Assembly (NCBI RefSeq): GCF_905220565.1
Contig: NC_059402.1
Location: 6,449,501-6,513,500 of the forward strand
Length of the DNA: 64,000 bases
Reading direction: 5' to 3'
Origin: Melitaea cinxia
Lineage: Eukaryota > Arthropoda > Insecta > Lepidoptera > Nymphalidae
How positions within the stretch are numbered: the stretch's first letter is position 1; every line of letters begins with the position of its first letter. Positions 22,925 through 36,500 of the stretch are shown in pieces. Under the pieces are notes generated by a model. That model had not been told where the DNA came from. It searched no databases and saw only the letters and a list, made by a program, of their open reading frames with translations. Made by a program: the position numbers and the translations under genes.

Positions 22925-23235
22925 TATAGCACCTCCCTCTTTCTTCCCGTGGGAGTCGTAAAAGGCGACCGAGGGATAAACCTGGCTCAAAATCATCAGG
23001 GTCCTGGAGAAGGAAAACTTCATTTGAAACCTGGAATGGGGTCGCCGTCAAGCATTCGTGGCATAGCTCTAAAATGCGAAAGACTTACAGCCGAACTGGC
23101 TCCACACGTGTCGACTCGTCGTTCCTGTGGCCCTAGTCAGTGAGGTCGAGAGAGTGACGCAGAGCTTAGGCAACTCTGCGTTTTCCTGATGAGTGTCCTA
23201 GGCGACACAGTGTCTGTCTGACACTGTCTAAATCG
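22925..23235 (+). repeat. Unclassified retro-repeat fragment
   Basis: It starts with 'CCCTCTTTCTTCCCGTGGGA' and 'GGCGACCGAGGGATAAACC', like a divergent relative of the SINE head at 18703. It continues with GC-rich sequence ending in short inverted motifs (GCGACACAGTGTC, GTCTGACACTGTC). The 114-aa frame across it is not a recognised protein. Confidence 0.45.
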
Positions 23236-23343
23236 TCTGCAGTAGACGGACTAAGGCCAATGATAGAATTCTTTTTTTATAATTAGTAATTTGTTTAATG
23301 GTTAGCGTTCTGTTTTCATCGCATTTATACGTTTTTCGTCATC

Positions 23344-24310
23344 ATGGATATGTTAAAAATTCGAGTGATTAATATAGAGTATGAGTTCCGTCGTGGTATC
23401 AAAGCGACAGAAGTGGCACGCAACATCAATGACGTTTACGGTGCGAACACTACTAACGATCGTACCACCGTTCGTTATTTTGTTCGCTTTCGTTCCGGAA
23501 ATTTTGTCCTAAGAAATGAACCACGTGGTCGGCTGAAAATGTTGGTCGACAATGACGAATTAAAGGCAATTATGGAGACTGATGATTCTCAAATTACAGC
23601 TGAATTAGCAGCAGCTTTCGAAGTTAGCACTAAAAAAATATTGGTCCATTTTCGTCAAATTGGCAAGGTAAAGAAGCTCGATAAATGGGTGCCTCTTGAA
23701 TGAACGCCAGCGCGAAATACGCGTCGAGACGTGCCTTGCACTATTCAACAGACACACAAACGAAGACATATTAATTGAATCGCATTGTTACTTGTGACAA
23801 AAAAAGGATTCTATTCGACAATCGCAAGCGCTCAGCTAGTTGGTTAGATCCTGGATCAGTACCTAAACAATGCCCTAAACGAAAAATGACCCCTAAGAAA
23901 GTGATGGTAACTGTTTGGTGGTCTAGCGCCGGGGTAATTTATCATAGCTTCTTATCAAATGGCATGAGCATTACTGCAGATGTGCACTGCGAAGAACTAA
24001 ACACAATGATGATGAAGCTCGCATGTCTCCAACCAGCTTTGGTCAATCACTCGGCTCCGCTGCTCCTGCATGATAACGCGCAACTTCATACTGCACAGCA
24101 GATAGTCTCCAAGTTACAAGAGCTGGGGTTGGAAGTTCTCCGACATCCACCATACTCACCAGATCTTACTCCTACAGATTTCCACCTTTTCCAGAATTTG
24201 GATAACTTTTTGGCGGGAAAAAATTAAATATCCGAGAGGCAGTACAAAATGCCTTTGAAGAGTTTGTTGCCTCCCATCCAGCAGAGTTTTTCAAGAAAGG
24301 CATCAATAAG
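23344..24310 (+). pseudogene. Broken mariner transposase (cecropia/mori-like)
   Basis: Plus-strand mariner transposase with all landmarks but several lesions. 23344-23703 encodes the N-terminal DNA-binding part (YEFRRGIKATEVARNI, 'RFRSGNFVLRNEPRGR', 'QIGKVKKLDKWVP') and ends in a stop where the linker should continue. 23775-24227 encodes the catalytic part: TCDKKRILFDNRKRSA, where the expected DE after TC is altered to DK, then LLHDNAQLHTA (second Asp) and HPPYSPDLTPTDFHLF (third Asp, DD34D spacing). A further frameshift after LAGKN moves the last part (24228-24310) out of frame. Inverted terminal repeats were not identified. It is an inactive copy. Confidence 0.85.
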
Positions 24311-24859
24311 TTACCTAATATAAATAATAAAAATATAAAATATAGAAAAAAAGTGCGTTAACTTATTTCATCAAACACGGCAGTTTCATAGGTGATATAT
24401 AAATATATTCGATGGTAAAAAAGAATAATGAATCAAAAGTTTTGACTGTCGGGTACTGGTCATCCGTCAAATAGCGTTATCCACAACTGATGAAACGGGT
24501 CTAAAGGTCCGTATGAGATTCTAACATTGACATTAATTTCACTTTTACTGGTAAATAAGTTTCACGGAATTTAATTTTAAATAATCTTTATGTAACATAA
24601 TTTGTAAAGTTTAGTTCTGTACATAATTTTTATTTTACTAAAATTATTTCTCTACGAGTAGATATCCGTTGTTACGAAATTATAATTCGTCGTTTACGTA
24701 CATCCGTCGTATTATGATATTTTATTATTGTTTTTGGCTGAGATCTCAAAGTAATCTATTTATTTGTAAGCTAGCTTTAGATATACAAATTTTCGATTTA
24801 AAACAATTAAAGGGCCCTTATAAACAACTTATTCATAGAAAAACGAGAGTCTAAGATAA

Positions 24860-27450
24860 CAAATTCATATTAACAAGGTTAGCGTGTCAGCAATGTCGAA
24901 AAGGAAAAAGAAAGTTTAAGGCGTGCATTAGTCAGTAGTAAAATAAAAAAAATAAAAGCTAATTTCGAGGATTTTTATCACTTTTTTTGCTTATACACTT
25001 CACCTACTTCTCTTTTAACGGTCATTCTCCAATTCGGCGTTCTTTGCCTAATTACCGTGACGTTTTTTATTTTTCACTGATTTGACTTAAACACATTAAA
25101 ATATGAAACAAATCAAAAATACGAATTCAATAATTAATTTGGCATGTACCAGTTAATTGTGGTTTTCTAGATAATGAGACTTAAAAAAATTATGGTTATG
25201 GTAATTAGAAAATTTTTATATTTAATGTAACGGTAATTAGAAAATATGCTGTGTGGTTACGGCAGTAAGAATATAGCCACTCCCTCTCTTCCCGTGAGTA
25301 TCGTAAGAGGCGACTAAGGGATTACACAGTTCCACTACCACCCTGGAACTTGGAAGTGCCGACCGATGGCGGAATAATCATCCAACTACTGGTTTTGAAA
25401 TACACAGGCCGAAGACGGGCAGCAGCGTCTTAGGTGCAACAAAGCCAGCCCTGCGGTCTCCAACCCACCTGCCCAGCGTGGTGACTATGGGCAAGACAAG
25501 ACACATGAGTTCACACCACGTTTTTCTTGAAATATATTCTCTCTTGCCAGGACAAATGCGACTGTTCTCATCTTGCTCTACAAAAATTTGGACGTCTTGT
25601 TTGGTTTTCTCTACAGTAGTCCCTATATTATTATTATGTAAATACTTTGGTTCTATTTCTTTATCATGACTTTGTTTTGGTTTTGGATGTAGCGTGTTTT
25701 ATATTTCAGTCTTAATGCTTGCTTCCTGTACTTTTCTTTTGCTCTTCTTAGCTCTATTGTTTTGTCTCAAATATGACATTTCTTTATTTGTTTTCTATAC
25801 ATGCCTTCTAAATAACAATAAGAGTGAGATTTTTTTACGTATCGGTTTCTCGACAGTTATCTTTGAAGATGGTGAAGTTGGTGAAGTTGGTGTTGAACAC
25901 AAGGAAGACGCTCGTTCCGTAATATTCACACTTGTATCTTTATTTTCGGTCAAATGCTCATTATTAATTAATAGTAAAATAACATACTTTCAGTAGAAGA
26001 TGATGACAGAGCACTAGATGGACGCGGCGTTGATGTAGTTAAAGAAGGTTTAAAATTTGGTGTCTTTTTCAAGGGAACTAATTCTTTTTCAAAAGAAGTC
26101 GATTGCAGAAAAATTTCGTCTTGCTGATTATCTTCTTTTTTTGATTTGGGATTTTTGGGACAATTTTGTACTCTTTTAGTGTACTTTTTAGCGCAGCGAG
26201 TATCATAAATCATCGAGATGTGGTGTGACAAAGTTTCAAGAGGATATATTGTTATCAAGCACCTCTATATCTAAGGTCACTTCTTCCTCGATTGTTTTCA
26301 ATTTTCCCTTTTCCTTTTGTCTTTTATAGTAAGCTCTGAAATTTTCTCTACTTCTTTTTTGAGTTTTCTTCCGGCTTTTGGTGACATTTCGCAGATAGGC
26401 AGTATTTTTTTATTTTTTTATTGTACCCTTCTTTCTCCTTTATTTTTTTTTTGATTGCTAATACAAAAAGGGGCATTTTTAATTCGTTCTCGGCATTGTC
26501 GCGCGGCAAGCCTTCTATTTTCTTTAACTTCCTCTATGGTCTTTTTAGGTTTTCCTATCTTATAAATTAAATAATTTGATGAATATAGACATATTTACGG
26601 ACAGTAATAATAATAATCTACGAAAACCGCGGTAAACAAGTATTACTTTTTCATACAACGGTAATTATAAACATATGGTAATTAGTATACGGTAATTAGA
26701 AAACGATAAATTTTCATAAAAATGTTTAAAACCGACACAGTATACAAATTCTAGCTTATTACAACGTACGGAGGCCAAAGTACTGTCTTCATTTACATGA
26801 TCAACTTGGGTCTATCTTAAAAATCTAGTATTAAAATAAGAACAACGGTAATTAGAAAAGTTTTTAACCAAGGCTACGGTAATTATATACTCACGTGCTT
26901 CATTGGCGGTACACTAACATGAGAGTCATACAACTGCTGATGGACCTCGGTACACACTGAGGAGACGCGATGCGTACGGTAGTAATGTGCCAAATACTTT
27001 TATTTAGGGATGTGCACTCGAGAACAGCAGATGTTACGGTAATTAGAAGTTTCCATTGGACATACGATTACTTCATAATAATTATTTGTAGACTGGTTCT
27101 ATTGAGTTGATATTTTGTTATGCGATACACGCTGCTTAATATCGTTTAAAACGTTGAATGGATCAAAGTAAATCTATACGCTATAAAAATTACAAGCAAG
27201 TTTTAAGATTAAATTGGTGTGCGGACACGCCACGGTAATTAGAGAACAGAGGTTTTTTGAACATAAGTTAAATTAATTTCGTCTTAATTACTTAAAACAG
27301 AAGCCAATATTTCTTTTACAGCTAGGTACTGATGCTATCTAAAATATATAAAAAAGTGCATGATTGAATATGATGATATTACGGTTTAAACAAGCCCGGA
27401 CACGAAAATTTTGCTAATCGGAGAATGGCCGTTAAAGTCATTCAATTGTT
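24860..27450. mobile_element. Candidate degenerate DNA transposon with an ACGGTAATTAG motif array
   Basis: The motif ACGGTAATTAG, usually followed by AAAA, occurs about ten times: at 25048 (inverted), 25199, 25230, 26658, 26676, 26689, 26845, 26876, 27036 and 27232, some with one change. The borders share an inverted block, TTAACGGTCATTCTCC at 25015 and its relative at 27413-27438. On the minus strand at about 26580-25980 there are lysine/arginine-rich frames, broken by stops (RRLAARQCRERIKN, RKLKKEVEK), similar in character to the basic coiled proteins of some insect DNA transposons. A SINE is inserted at 25245-25530. The superfamily is not identified. Confidence 0.4.
25245..25530 (+). mobile_element. 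SINE with RTE-type tail, copy
   Basis: It has the same body as 18703-19050 (GTGTGGTTACGGCAG, CCCTCTCTTCCCGTGAGTAT, GAAGACGGGCAGCAGCGTC). It ends near 'ATGAGTTCACACC' and so lacks the last part of the tail. Confidence 0.7.
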
Positions 27451-27459
27451 GTCTTAAAG

Positions 27460-28590
27460 AAAGCCAAACAAATAATAATAAAAATAGTTTATATCGGGCA
27501 ACTTGGATCCATAAAAAAATTTTAGTAGAAAAAATAAGAAAATAACTAAAAATTCATATCTTCACTAGTAGTTGGTTTACTTAATAATTTAAAACTTAAG
27601 TAGAACATGTATAGTCCTCCGGACCATTGTCCGATCAGCGGACAACCCCCACCGTCGACAATCTCACTCATTATTATCAGCACAATAATACTATCCTTAA
27701 TTCTTTTGATTTTGAATACAGTTTTCATCTATCTTAAGTTTTAATAACTTTTAAGCTTATATATAAATATACGAACAAATAAATACAAATAGTACACTCA
27801 ACCTCAGACAGTTGTGACTCGAACCCGCAACCCGCGGAACAGAAAGCCAGGGCCACTACAAAACTCCGCCAACGAGCTACTCAAATAAAATAACTAATGG
27901 CGATCACTTTAATTTAAGAATTAAGTTCAAACGTAAATAAACAAATTTATTTTTTCAATGGATGTCATATACAGGCAAATAATAAATATTATAATTTATT
28001 AATACTGCATCTACGAAAAGGTAGGCTGATTGTATTGTCTTCTTGTAATGAATTCATTACCAATTTAATCATAAAGTAATTATCAAATAGTTAAAAAGTG
28101 TTAAAGTTATTACAGGACTCTTAGTAAATTAGTTTTTAATTTCGAATCTTAGGTCAATGTACTGTCGTACTATGGTCTGAGCTGGTGGTCCACTGACCTA
28201 GTAACCTTGAAAAAGGAACCGGTTGTGCTCGCGCAATTAAAGTAACCGAATTTTTTTAAAACGAAAACAAAGAAAGTATAGAAATTAAAATTTTACCAAC
28301 GTATAACACCCCGTCACGTTTTGTACATAATGTTAGATAAATAGGTACCTATTGCGTCATTTTTTAATTCAGGAAACAATTTCCTGTCTGGATACAAAAA
28401 TCGTGTATAATTTACAAAAGGTTATATGGTTCATAATTAATAATTTACACAAATCGTTACGAATAACAGTACTTACTCTTTTTCCCCAATTCTGAGTTAC
28501 TGAACGAATTTTACTCTTTTCCTGTGTTGTAATTTATTGCTAGGTCTTATAAGCCTACCTACATAACACATGATTTAAAAGCTAAATTAT
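27460..28590. other. No gene; tRNA-SINE fragment at 27786-27890 (minus)
   Basis: On the minus strand 27890-27790 reads 'TAGCTCGTTGGCG', 'CTGGCTTTCTGTTCCGCGG' and 'GGGTTCGAGTC', matching the head of the tRNA-SINE at 52796-53050. The remainder is AT-rich intron or spacer. Confidence 0.55.
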
Positions 28591-28600
28591 AACTTTCTAG

Positions 28601-30546
28601 ATGAATTTGCTCTTAAGATCATGGGCGACAAGGGCATGCAATATCATTCTGTTGATAAATGTTATCACAGGAACGTATGGACAATATTCTTCCGGTGCCG
28701 GATACGCAACAGGTAGTTTACATACATACGAAAACGTTTGTGTGTTAAATTTTGTTCTATTCCATATCTCACATTATAATAAAAAAAAAGTTAAAGAAAA
28801 TAAAACTTCTTTAAACGAATGTTATTTGTAAGTTTCGAAATTATTTTACAGGTAAAGTATCAACTAGTGAGATCGATTTGGAACCACGAGAAACCGGTCC
28901 AGAACTTGAATTCAAATACCATGATCACGAAGAAATGACGAGGTACTTGCGTGCCATCTCCGCGAAGTATCCTGCTCTTACAGCTCTCTACTCAATCGGC
29001 AAGTCCGTGCAGGGTAAGTCAATCCAACTAGCAATTACAGAAACTAAGAGTAAATAAGAACTTTTAACTATTTTTTTTAATCAAATAGATGTCTGTAACT
29101 GGATCGAGAAGGAGTATAATTTTTTTATAAACTTTATTATTTAATAATAATTGTGATTACTCGCAAACGAAAAAAACCGAATTAAATTACATCGACAATT
29201 AATACAATGTAGTTAGACGAAAAAAAACGAGTGTGCTTTAGACCACACGACTGAAGTAAAACTTTTTTAGCTCCATCTAACTTATATCTCCCTCTCAACT
29301 TACGTTCACCTCGCCCGATCACACTTTTCGTAACGTTCTCGTCACGCATTTACAGCTTACTCCCCAAGTCAACCGTGTGTAAAAAAGTTTTACTTCAAAA
29401 ACGAGTGTGCTTTAGACCACACGACTGAGGTAAAACTTCTTTAGCTCCATCTAACTTATGAACAGTTCTTTTTTTTTTTGCTTCATACATAAAAAATACT
29501 ATAGAATTGAGAACCTCCTCCTTTTTTGGAAATCGTTTAAAAAGCGAAGTAAAACGAAGTAAGTGCAGTAAGCACTGCAAAGAGAAAGTGTTGTTGAGAT
29601 ATAAGTAGACAGTTTTTGAATATAATTTTGAAATTTTAAATTTATTTGTATCATTTATATATTTTTCGAATTATTCATTTCATAAAACTTTTACCTAACT
29701 AACTGTGAAATTTCTTATTGATATACGAATTTGACGTTAAAAAACTGCACCAAAAAAAAAATAGAAAGTTTAAAAAAATGTAGATATAAATCGAACCTCA
29801 AAAATTGTCGAGAAACTCAAAACGGTTTTATTAATAATTAAATTACTCTACAAATACTACTGATAGTCACTTCCTTTACACTAGACAAGAAATCCTGATC
29901 GCAGTTTTTGTAGAAATAAAAAACACAGAACTGAACAGATTTGTGAGGATGCCCCTTTAGCTCTTTCGCAATAAAACTACTGAACCGTTATCGAAATCAT
30001 ACGAACTGGAGGATGACATTCGTTGATATTGTCATTTGCAATCCAACTGAAACCGACAACCTAATTGTTCAATAAAATTTTAGTGGTTGCCCAGTGGTCG
30101 AATTTAGACCATAATTAATTTAAGTTATAAGTTTGAACATTAAACAAAAGAGTGTAAATGCGTGCGTGTGTCAAATACATGGTAGTCTGTGTAATGTTTT
30201 TTTATAGTTTTAGTGTATTTTTTATCATAATTTAAAAAAAAATACCATTCATCACTTCTTACCTATATAAACTATAAGTGTGCGAAATTTCATACTCGGT
30301 CCGCGCAATTTTTGTAACAAGGGGTAGAAAGTTTCTGCTTCACGTATTAAATAGATATATAGATAGATTATTTGACAAGTAACAAGCTATATCTAAGTAA
30401 TATTTCTTTTAAAAACGACTATTTCTTGTTAATTTTCCTGACAACGTTGTACCTGCGATAATTCTCCCCGTCATATAAAATTACCATAAAGCTTTCACCC
30501 CTCTGAGTATAGCGATGAGAGGACGGAAATGCAAACATTTAAATGT

Positions 30547-30583
<37 letters not shown>

Positions 30584-33500
30584 TGTGTGTGCACGCTTAT
30601 GTTCACTTTCTATACACAATCTGTTTATGATTTCACCAATTCGAAATAAAATTGTGTCATGGATTGTACCGCTGTTATAAGTAAGATTTAGCTACAATTT
30701 GAAATATAAATTAAAAATTATAATTAAAATGCGACGGATCGCTGTCTGTACTTGCAAGATATATGACAATGATTGTTAGAATTTTTGTCTGTTTGTCGGT
30801 GCGTTTGTGCCTATCGGTTCCTAAATAAAAAAGTCCCTAAATAAAACATGTAAATATCCAAACGACGATGTTTATAATCCAACACAAACCAAAAGATATA
30901 TCCTAAGGAGGCTGTCCTAAGTATTTTTTAATAAATACTTACCCATTAACCGACTTCACAAACAGGGGTAGGTTCTCAATTCGACTGTATTTTTTTTAAT
31001 TTGTGTTGCTTAGTTTCAAGCAAGTCAGTACTTCCTGAAACTCAAATTTCTTGCCTTTCAAAACTTTGGACTCAATTTACGGGTCTAGTTCGTACACTCT
31101 GAAAATGCATATCTTCTTAGTCAAGCCTTCTCATCAAGTCTTAATCTTCAAAAGAAAATTTTAAATTACAAATGGACCTATAAGTTTAAGAACTTCGCAC
31201 TATTTAGGTCGAGATTTATGGGTCATGGTGGTCTCTGCATCTCCGTACGAACACATGATTGGCAAACCTGACGTCAAATATGTGGCCAACATTCACGGCA
31301 ATGAGGCTGTCGGTCGCGAACTGCTGCTGCATCTGATACAAGTGAAATACATTTATTTTTTAACTATTACTTTTTTCTATTGTTTTTTTTTTATTATTAT
31401 TATACAGTGCTAATAATATTCTTTTTTTTATTATTAAGGTTAAGTATAAATAGAACTTACTTTTGGAAAAAAAATGATTTGTACAATTCTCTTGTAGCCA
31501 TTTTATGCTTTACATTCAATTTTAAATGTTGTTTTTATACATATTAATATTATTAATCGCATGTTTTAAACTCTTTATTTCAGTACCTGGTTAAAGCTTA
31601 TGAAACAGACTCGTACATCAAATGGTTGTTGGATAATACAAGGATTCACTTGATGCCCTCAATGAATCCCGATGGCTTTCTTATATCGCGTGAAGGTCAA
31701 TGTGATACTGTCCATGGCAGGTATGTTAATGCGCTCAACTTAAACTAATGATAAAATTATTATCAATTAAAGATTTTATAAAGTTCAAATCATACCTACT
31801 AAACATCTTAAATACTAAGTATATTTAGGAGGTTCGACTGCGTTCGTTCAAATGGGTAGTCTTGTAGATGATAGAGATCACGTTTCATATGAAAAATAAA
31901 TTCCTAGATCCTTTTAAAATTTACTTTGGCTTGATATACAAGCTACTCTGGCAACGTACTTCTTCATAGCCGTCCAATATTTTTTTCTTAGCTCTTAAAA
32001 ATGTCGATAAAATGAAATATTAATACTAGCTGACGCATACTAAGAAGGAACCGCACGTGGAAATGAATACTTTTTCACGTAGAATGTTTTAAATTCCAAA
32101 TTATGGTTGTGCTTACATACACATATAATATATAATCACGCCTCTTTCCCGTAGGGGTAGGCAGAGACCACTTCTTTCCACTTGCTACGATCCTTACATA
32201 TTTGTTTCGCTTCGGCCACTTTTTTGTTTCCTTCATACATGCTCTTCGGTTTAGGGTTCTCTTGACCTGCCCTTTTTTCAAGACGTCCCTTATTTTGTTC
32301 CGAAACGTCCGCCTTTTTTTGTTTACGCTGGAAAATGCATTTGCGCACTGACCCCGCCCCCTTTAGGTGACGGGAGTGGTGACGGGGCTCCTGGCGCTGT
32401 CAGAGAGAACGCGCCAGACTACCCACTAAAAACCAGCGGTGCCCTCGTCGTCCTAGTAGGACGCCACGGGATCGCGTTGGCATACACCGCGATGCCCTAA
32501 CGGATGGCCGCCAGTGCTGTGCGGCTGCCTTCGCTTTTAGAGCGCTCACGGGCAGCGCAAGCGCTCTATAACATCATGAAGTTAGGGAGGAGGCTACGAT
32601 GACATCACCGCAGTCTCCTCCGCAGCTCTACCACTGTTGGGGACGCACCCCATCGTCAGCCGGACCTTTGGGGGATGCCAATCCCGCCTCCTCTTTGTTT
32701 GTGACGCTGGTTTTTCGGCGCTAGTGCACATGGCGCAGCAAGGAGTCTCGGTGCAATGTGCCCCTCCTTACCGCACCGGTAACACCGCGAAGGGACAGGT
32801 CGGGTGAGTGTGCCCGATGCCCATGCATTTGTAGCAGCGCAGTGGGCGCTGCTCCAGCAGTTTAACTCTGGCAGAGCTCCGCCAGAGTCTTCGCAAAGGG
32901 GATTGGGCACCTAAGCACTGAAGTACCCATTCCTACCGGTCCGGCCACGATCTCGTCAACCCTCACAGCGCTGGCATCACACTGGCTGGCCTTGACAACC
33001 GCTTCGGCCACCATTCCCTTCGTGACGGAGTCGTCCAGTCCAGAAACCCGGAGACTCGCGAGCTTTATGGGCTAGACGACCCTCGCCACGCCCCCGAGGA
33101 CGCGGTCCAGCTCCTCCGCCAGACGCTTTGCATCGTCCGGGGTCTGACCCTTCGCCAGCTCAAGAAGCCTGGACACTGCCGAAACGTCCGCCTAGGTCTA
33201 CCCCTTATATTATTCACACACCTTATACACTTTTTTCGTCAATCGTTTTTCACTCATTCTCTCGACGTTTATTATTATTATTATTATTAAACCTTTATTG
33301 CGGATATAGTTAACAATGTTTTTTACAATTTATGTTGATCGACAATATTACAAAAAGGGTACATGCTAACGTATATCCGCGTGTCTTTGGGACACAAAGG
33401 CCTCCTCCAACTCCTTCCACTTCTCTCGGGACAATGCAGTCTCTCGACGTTTACTCACTCATAAAAAGTATCATGCAGAAAGAGTCTATCAAAGAAGCTC

Positions 33501-36500
33501 TTCTATTTAAACAGTAAAATTAAAAAAATGGACAAGAATTTTTTTCACGCGGAACGCTATCTATTTATTACACTTATAGAACCCCCATTTGACAGAACAC
33601 AGCTAGGAGTCGAACATCCCGTATTCTGTACCTGTACTATACCTAATTTTCAAACTATGGCACTTATAGTGTCCAATTAATATATCGTACATTATTTTTG
33701 AGTAAATAGTTAATCTGATATGCACGTTACGTGAAATACATATATAGAAAATCTTAAGCAAGGTTTTGTAGTCTTAAGCTCAGCAGTTTAGACCTGCAGG
33801 CCTAGCATGCACGCCACGACAAAATTTTGTCGACCCCTTTTCTCGTATTATCTCTCTATGTCTACAGTAGCTAACATGCGTGCACGCGATACTCTTCTCG
33901 TTACGTCAAGAAGAGATAATCATTAAATTTTAGTGATCTGTGATATTTATCTCTACGGAAGCTAACATGACATCGTAATTTTGTCGAATTTTGTCGTTTT
34001 AGGAAGAGAAACTTCTCGTCTTCAATATTATCGACGAGAAAGACGATAAATAAAAAATAAATAAAACCGGGTGCCTATTTTTTGTATACCATGGCGTTTC
34101 CCTATTATAATTATATAATTTCGGTATACGAAGAGCGGGAAATGCGAAAAGTCGAGTGAAGTGTGCCATATAATGACACAAAAAACGTATTTGCGCCCTG
34201 TTGCTTCTTATTCTAAATAATAATAATAATAATAATACTTTATTTTAGACCAAAGTATAAGTCCATATTGGGTTAGTACAACAAGACAAGACAACATTCA
34301 GAATAAAAAACAAAACAAAATTATATTAAAAAAATCAATAACTAAAAATAAAATTAAATAGAATAAAAGTAAAATCAATAATCAAAAAAAAAAATTCAAA
34401 AATTCAAAAAATTTTAAAAATTAAAAAAAAAAAAACAAACAAACAATGCGTGATAGAATTACAATTATCTAATGTGCGACAAGATATAAAGCACAACACG
34501 AGCATATTGTTTTACATATATAATTAAATTCATTTACTTACGCCGTTTTATTTTCCATATTAGAGTTTTTTTAAATTAGATATACACTTTTTATCTTAGC
34601 CAAAAGGCCGAGAACATTTTTAAATAAAACATGTGTCACTCGTTTGAAATTGGTCAATAACCTTGTAAATTCAACTTTACGACATAAGAAATAAGAATGA
34701 TATTCAGTTGTGATTATGGTTGATAATGTTTCTCTACTCGACAAGGCGAAGTCTTCGGAAGAGAATTTTGTCTCTCGTAGTGCGCATGTTAGGGTAATCG
34801 AGAAAATACTCGATGTAGACATTATCTTTCTCTCTCGTCAAGAGATATCTCGTTGTATGCATGCTAGGCCGGCTGGACTATAGGTATACAGAACGTATCG
34901 GTATAGCTATAGAATAATAATATTTCGTACCGCTATACGATCTACGCTTAAACCATTCCAACTTATTTCACGTGGATTCAACAAACTTATTTTCTTTTTT
35001 ATATACCAGAAAAAAATTGTATATTAAATCAGAGTAGGTACTGATTCAATTGTTAAGATTTATTTAATAGTGGCTACGGGCATATAGGTACAAAATAGGA
35101 AAATAATTATACTTATTTATTATAGACAATAAGAAATATTATTTTTGTGTACAGAAAAAGTAACTTATATTCCATATTCATTTTACAAATACATAGATAA
35201 TTAGATATCATTATTATTACGCCAGAAATAATAACAACGTTGGCACACTTACGCTTGGCTGATGATGACATATTTTTTTTGTATTATGTACAAAATGTAG
35301 ACATAAATATGACGCTATTAATAAATATATATAACTTGATTGAAATTTTATGTACTTATACAGCAGTAGCTTACTTATATTTTGGAATTAAAGCGACATA
35401 ATTTTAGCTATTCAAATTAGTTTTGAAAATATTTTAAAATTTAAGTTTTTAAATTTCGCGACTTTACTACGTATGCTACAGCTGCAAAACCTATTGTTAC
35501 TGCGGACGATAAGGTTGAGAACATTCTAGAAGGTGTGAGAAAGAAAATATTCTCAAACTTCTCGAATATCCTAGAGCCTAGCTTTCTGAATATATAAGAG
35601 CCCGGTGTCGCCCGCCAAGCGATTTCGAAACGAAAAGGAAAGAAGTTATTTAAAAAAAAATTAGGGATTTGGAAATTTTTGTTAAATACCCGTGCGAAGT
35701 CGGGGCGGGAAGCTAATATATACATATATTACAATATCATCGAGTGCTTATTCAAAAAAAACTTTTCAAGAACCTACATGCTTTAAGTAGTAATCGTGAC
35801 AGTTGCAAATAGAAATTCAATCATGATATTTATTTCTATATACAATCAAATTGGCAAATACAATACAATTTTAGATTTAATTATTTCTGGTTACTTGAAA
35901 TTTGTCAAAAAATTTAAATATTTGTGCCAGGCATAACGCCCGCCGGTACGACCTCAACCGAAACTTCCCGGACTTCTTCAAGGCGAACACAAAGCAGCCC
36001 CAGCCGGAGACAGAGGCGGTGAAGGAGTGGATCAGCAAGATACAGTTCGTGATATCAGGCTCGCTGCACGGCGGCGCATTGGTCGCTTCCTATCCCTTCG
36101 ACAACACGCCAAGCGCTAGTAACTATACTAATCTAATATATTGAAAATATATCGAATACCTTTCAACGAGCAATTCTTGAGGATATAATTATATAGATAT
36201 AATCTGAATCTCAGAAACAGCTCCAACGATTTTCATTAAATTTAGTATGCAGGGATTTCGAGGGCGATAAATCGATCTAGCTAGGATTCATTTTTAGAAA
36301 ATGTCGTTTTATCCCTGATTTTAGGCAATAAAAAAAATTGCTACACTTGCACTCGCGATTTTTTATTTAAATAATCAGTTCATATTTTTTATTATTATTT
36401 CGGTAAGATTGAAAAATATTATTCATATTTTATCAATATGTAATTCGTATTTGAATATGATTTCCAAAAAATACAATATACTAAAAATATCGAGCTAAGC

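Noticed and set aside
25694..25996. 100-aa hydrophobic plus-strand ORF as a membrane protein
   Set aside because: It is the antisense shadow of basic, low-complexity minus-strand sequence in a probable transposon.
34570..34615. Functional U2 snRNA gene
   Set aside because: Only about 45 nt match; the branch-site recognition stretch is altered and the rest of the RNA is missing.
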